Under the pieces are notes generated by a model. That model worked only from the letters and a program-made list of their open reading frames with translations, did not search any database and was not told the DNA's origin. From RGIG6353 sp045531285 (lineage in GTDB: Bacteria; Bacillota; Clostridia; Oscillospirales; SIG627), in the NCBI GenBank assembly GCA_045531285.1, contig JAZSDT010000112.1:1-15509 (forward strand): a stretch of DNA of 15,509 nucleotides. The letters are read 5' to 3'. Both the position numbers and the translations under genes were made by a program. Shown here piece after piece: positions 13,079 to 15,509 of this stretch; within the stretch, counting starts at the first letter, position 1; the number at the start of each line of letters is the position of its first letter.

Positions 13079-14053
13079 ATGTTACTTTCACAATCACTAT
13101 TAAACTATCCAATACCGATTGTCGCTATTAACAGCAAAGGATTTGTAGCGGCAAAAAATTATATTGCAGAGACGGTTTTTGACGTCATTCACGTAGGAGC
13201 TTTAGCTGAAAAATATACCGACATATGCTTTTCAAAAGAAGGTCTGTCAAAAGGGATGTTCTGCGGTAAGGAATATACATATTTCAATATGTTCTGTGAT
13301 AGCAGTAAGGACAATTCCCTCTTATTTTTGCTTATGACAACCTTTGGAGAAGAGCACCTTTCGTTCAACGCTTTTGATTTGTACAAAGAAAGAATCCAAA
13401 GCCTCCCCGCATCACTTGACGACAAAAACAATGACAGGAAATATATCCGTGCAGTTCACAATAACCTTCTTAGAGCTAATTACTTTACTGCTTTTTCGAG
13501 AACCGTTAATTCGAGACTTCGCAAGCTAGAGGATACAGACACGGTTGTACTCTCAAAAGTATGTGCCTCTCTTGAAATTGCCGTTGCAAGCTATCTGGAA
13601 AATCTGGACATAAGAATAGACGTTGATTACGAATCCGGTACGCTTGTTTCAAAGATGAAAGAGACCGACATCATAAGCATCATTTTGAACTCTCTGTTTT
13701 TCTGCGTTATAAATTCTACAGATACGATAACAGTAAACCTTACAGAGAGAAACGGTGTTGCTCTATTGAGCTTTAATTTTAATTCAAAGTCTAACTTCGA
13801 CAAATGGCTTGAGCCTAATTCAGCCTCAGGACTTAACTCGTCTCTGTCCCTGGCTATCGCCTTTAAAATCGCCGATGTCTACGGCATCAAATACACAATA
13901 ACCAGAAGCTCAGGTAAGAAAATTTCCGAAAACGTTTTAACGTATGAAATTCCAATCGACATACGTCCGTACATTAGCTTTGCAGGTGAAGACACTGTAA
14001 CGCCAGCAATGAAAAATATGCTATTAACTATATTCTTTAACAAAGAGCTTTAA
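13079..14053 (+). CDS. Degenerate sensor-histidine-kinase-like protein
   Basis: I chose the ATG at 13079 (324 residues), with GGAGG (13070-13074) four bases upstream; a TTG at 13064 lacks a ribosome binding site. The N-terminus (about 8-95) resembles a PAS fold (NYPIPIVAINSKGFVAAKN). A helical region follows (about 115-175) with a His at 127 in AVHNNLLRANY. The C-terminal part (about 180-295) looks like a GHKL ATPase: IISIILNSLFFCVINST sits where the N-box should be, and GLNSSLSLAIAFKIADVYGIKYTI resembles the G2 region. The catalytic second Asn, the D-x-G and the Gly-rich lid are missing, so ATP binding is doubtful. It has no membrane segment. It may be a pseudokinase or a regulator that keeps the dimer fold. 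Family assignment is tentative. Confidence 0.55.
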   Translation: MLLSQSLLNYPIPIVAINSKGFVAAKNYIAETVFDVIHVGALAEKYTDICFSKEGLSKGMFCGKEYTYFNMFCDSSKDNSLLFLLMTTFGEEHLSFNAFDLYKERIQSLPASLDDKNNDRKYIRAVHNNLLRANYFTAFSRTVNSRLRKLEDTDTVVLSKVCASLEIAVASYLENLDIRIDVDYESGTLVSKMKETDIISIILNSLFFCVINSTDTITVNLTERNGVALLSFNFNSKSNFDKWLEPNSASGLNSSLSLAIAFKIADVYGIKYTITRSSGKKISENVLTYEIPIDIRPYISFAGEDTVTPAMKNMLLTIFFNKEL

Positions 14054-14838
14054 TCAATTTCAAAAAATCTTTTGCCGTTGTTCAAGGTCAACTCCGCGAT
14101 TGCTTCAACAGTCGTTCCTCGAATTTCGGCAATCTTTTTTGCCGTTTCATACATAAAAGAGGAATTGTTAGTTTTCCCTCTATATGGAACAGGAGCAAGA
14201 TACGGCGAATCAGTTTCGATTAGTAAACGGTCATCGGGAACGGCAAGAACACTTCTGGCCACGTTAGATGCGTTTTTAAAAGTTACAGTGCCGCTAAAAG
14301 AAATGTACCAACCAAGCTTGATAAGTTCGGTAGCCATTTCAAAGCTTCCCGAGAAAGAGTGAAAAACGCCTGTTACCTTTCCTTTAAAGTCGCTGACCAC
14401 AGAAAAGCAATCGCCATGAGCTTCTCTGTCGTGTACAACAACCTTTTTTCCAAGCTTGCTTGCCAACTCCATCTGCCGTCTGAAAATATTCATCTGCACC
14501 TCTTGGGGAGCAGCGTCATCGTAATGATAATCAAGACCTATTTCGCCTAGTGCTACTGCTTTTTTGTGTGATAAGAGCTGTGTTAAAACGCTTTCAAGCT
14601 CATCACCTACGTCTGCAGACTCATGAGGATGTACACCGACGGTTGCATATAAAAAGTCATATTTATCAGCAAGCTTCAAAGCCTCGGAAGAGCTGTCATA
14701 ACCTGAAGCAGAATTAACAACCAAAGATACACCCAAAGGGTTTACGTCGTTTTTCAGACGTAAACCCTCTATTATTTCGTTTCTGTCAGAGTCGAATCTC
14801 GAATCGTCATAATGTGCATGAGTGTCAAAAAGTCCCAT
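14050..14838 (-). CDS. tatD: TatD-family metal-dependent hydrolase (DNase)
   Basis: A 262-residue amidohydrolase-fold protein, normal for TatD. Metal ligands and family blocks are present: DTHAHYDD (5-12), GVHPHE, ALGEIGLDYHYDD, VVHDREAHGD, GVFHSFSGS and LLIETDSPYLAP. TatD proteins act as 3'-5' exonucleases or endonucleases in DNA repair and fragmentation. The start codon shares a base with the metG stop (TAATG at 14840-14836), so translation is coupled. A GGAG lies 13 bases upstream, rather far. The metG-tatD order is conserved in Firmicutes. Its stop codon overlaps the convergent kinase-like gene's stop by four bases. The usual follower rnmV (M5 RNase) is not here. Confidence 0.94.
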   Translation of the reverse strand: MGLFDTHAHYDDSRFDSDRNEIIEGLRLKNDVNPLGVSLVVNSASGYDSSSEALKLADKYDFLYATVGVHPHESADVGDELESVLTQLLSHKKAVALGEIGLDYHYDDAAPQEVQMNIFRRQMELASKLGKKVVVHDREAHGDCFSVVSDFKGKVTGVFHSFSGSFEMATELIKLGWYISFSGTVTFKNASNVARSVLAVPDDRLLIETDSPYLAPVPYRGKTNNSSFMYETAKKIAEIRGTTVEAIAELTLNNGKRFFEID

Positions 14839-15509
14839 TATCTGATTTCTGCTCCATTCTGAGTGTCTGGATCAAGGAAGAGCACTCTGACTTTAGAGTC
14901 ACTGCCTTCGCTAGCTAAAATCATTCCGTTGGATTCAACTCCTCTGAGTTTAACAGGCTTGAGGTTTGCAACCACGGCAACCTTCTTACCTATAAGTTCC
15001 TCGGGCTTGTAGTACTTTGCTATTCCTGAAACGATTTGTCTTTTCTCGCCCAAATCAACCATAAGCTTCAACAGCTTATCCGATTTTTCTACAGGCTCGC
15101 ACGATAGTATCTCTCCTGCTCTGAGGCTTACTTTCATAAAGTCATCTATTGTAATAATGCCGTTATCGGCAGGAACTTCCTTCTTTTCTTCTGTCATCTT
15201 TTCAGACAGCTTCTTTTGGTTGTCCTCGAATATTTTTGTAAGCATTTTTTCTTCGTCTATTCTGGCAAAGAGAATTTCAAGGTCACCTATAACAGTATCG
15301 GGCTTTAATGTTCCGAACTTCTTTGCACTTTCCCAATCAAACGGTACGTCTGCAAAGGCCTTTGTAATCTTTTCGCAAGAATAAGGAATAACCGAAGAAA
15401 GAAGAATAGTAGAAATTCTTATAGTTTCAAGCAAGTTATAAATAACGGTAGCAAGTCTTTGGCGTGTGCTTTCGTCCTTGGCAAGTGCCCAAGGCATAGT
15501 TTCATCAAT
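14838..15509 (-). CDS. metG: Methionyl-tRNA synthetase, C-terminal part
   Basis: The minus-strand frame is open to the window edge. It reads DETMPWALAKDE at the edge, the usual start of the MetRS anticodon-binding helical domain, so the gene continues outside and the apparent Met is internal. The helical domain covers the first 80 or so residues (LATVIYNLLETIRISTILL). A charged linker (KKLSEKMTEEKKEV) leads to a C-terminal OB-fold tRNA-binding domain of the EMAP/Arc1p type (KVSLRAGEIL, DKLLKLMVDLGEKRQIVSGI, LKPVKLRGVESNGMILA). That domain marks the long, dimeric MetRS of Bacillus and Clostridia. The catalytic core, HIGH and KMSKS lie outside the window. It is coupled to tatD by a one-base overlap. 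Confidence 0.95.
   Translation of the reverse strand: MDETMPWALAKDESTRQRLATVIYNLLETIRISTILLSSVIPYSCEKITKAFADVPFDWESAKKFGTLKPDTVIGDLEILFARIDEEKMLTKIFEDNQKKLSEKMTEEKKEVPADNGIITIDDFMKVSLRAGEILSCEPVEKSDKLLKLMVDLGEKRQIVSGIAKYYKPEELIGKKVAVVANLKPVKLRGVESNGMILASEGSDSKVRVLFLDPDTQNGAEIR

Noticed and set aside
1..15509. CRISPR arrays, tRNA or rRNA genes
   Set aside because: No regularly spaced repeats and no tRNA- or rRNA-like sequence were seen on either strand.

Overview
The window looks like the compact chromosome of a low-GC Gram-positive anaerobe of the Clostridia, probably near the Ruminococcus/Oscillospirales group. This is inferred from AT-rich DNA, strong AGGAGG-type ribosome binding sites, sigma-A-like promoters, a WecA/TagO-type lipid-linked sugar transferase, a clostridial-type Lnt, and small helical orphan proteins. 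No 16S rRNA, tRNA or CRISPR was seen, so the taxonomic call is moderate only.

Layout. Bases 1-141 are the right end of an IS3-family insertion sequence (transposase C-terminus plus terminal repeat), stopping just beyond the 3' end of radC (164-898, minus). A small helix-turn-helix protein (990-1367, plus) is divergent from radC. Next comes a minus-strand pair, a YfcE-type phosphodiesterase (1815-2330) coupled to a two-helix membrane protein (1339-1815). Divergent from that pair is a plus-strand operon of three small orphans (2403-3287). The minus strand from 6421 to 3247 reads as one unit: promoter, structured leader, trpS, a wecA/tagO-like gene, and a membrane-anchored orphan. Upstream of it lies a minus-strand murL-murD-orphan unit (9606-6470). 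rsmA/ksgA (9719-10597, plus) is divergent from murL and converges on an rpe-lnt operon (12801-10584, minus). A degenerate histidine-kinase-like protein (13079-14053, plus) is divergent from rpe. The window ends in metG (partial)-tatD (15509-14050, minus).

How the genes fit together. Envelope synthesis is the recurring theme: murL and murD overlap and together resemble the MurD2/MurL route, in which L-Glu is added to UDP-MurNAc-L-Ala and then epimerised in place. The WecA/TagO-like enzyme starts a wall glycopolymer on undecaprenyl phosphate, and Lnt N-acylates lipoproteins. The rest is translation and housekeeping: TrpRS, MetRS, RsmA, Rpe, TatD and RadC.

The main items for a second look are the MurL-MurD pair in a presumed Firmicute, the trpS leader that lacks T-box hallmarks, the rsmA terminator that also encodes the C-termini of two convergent proteins, the kinase-like protein without an ATP-binding signature, the inverted repeats between rpe and that protein, and the fact that all four convergent gene pairs overlap. 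No gene-free stretch exceeds 300 bases; the longest (12802-13078) holds two promoters and inverted repeats.
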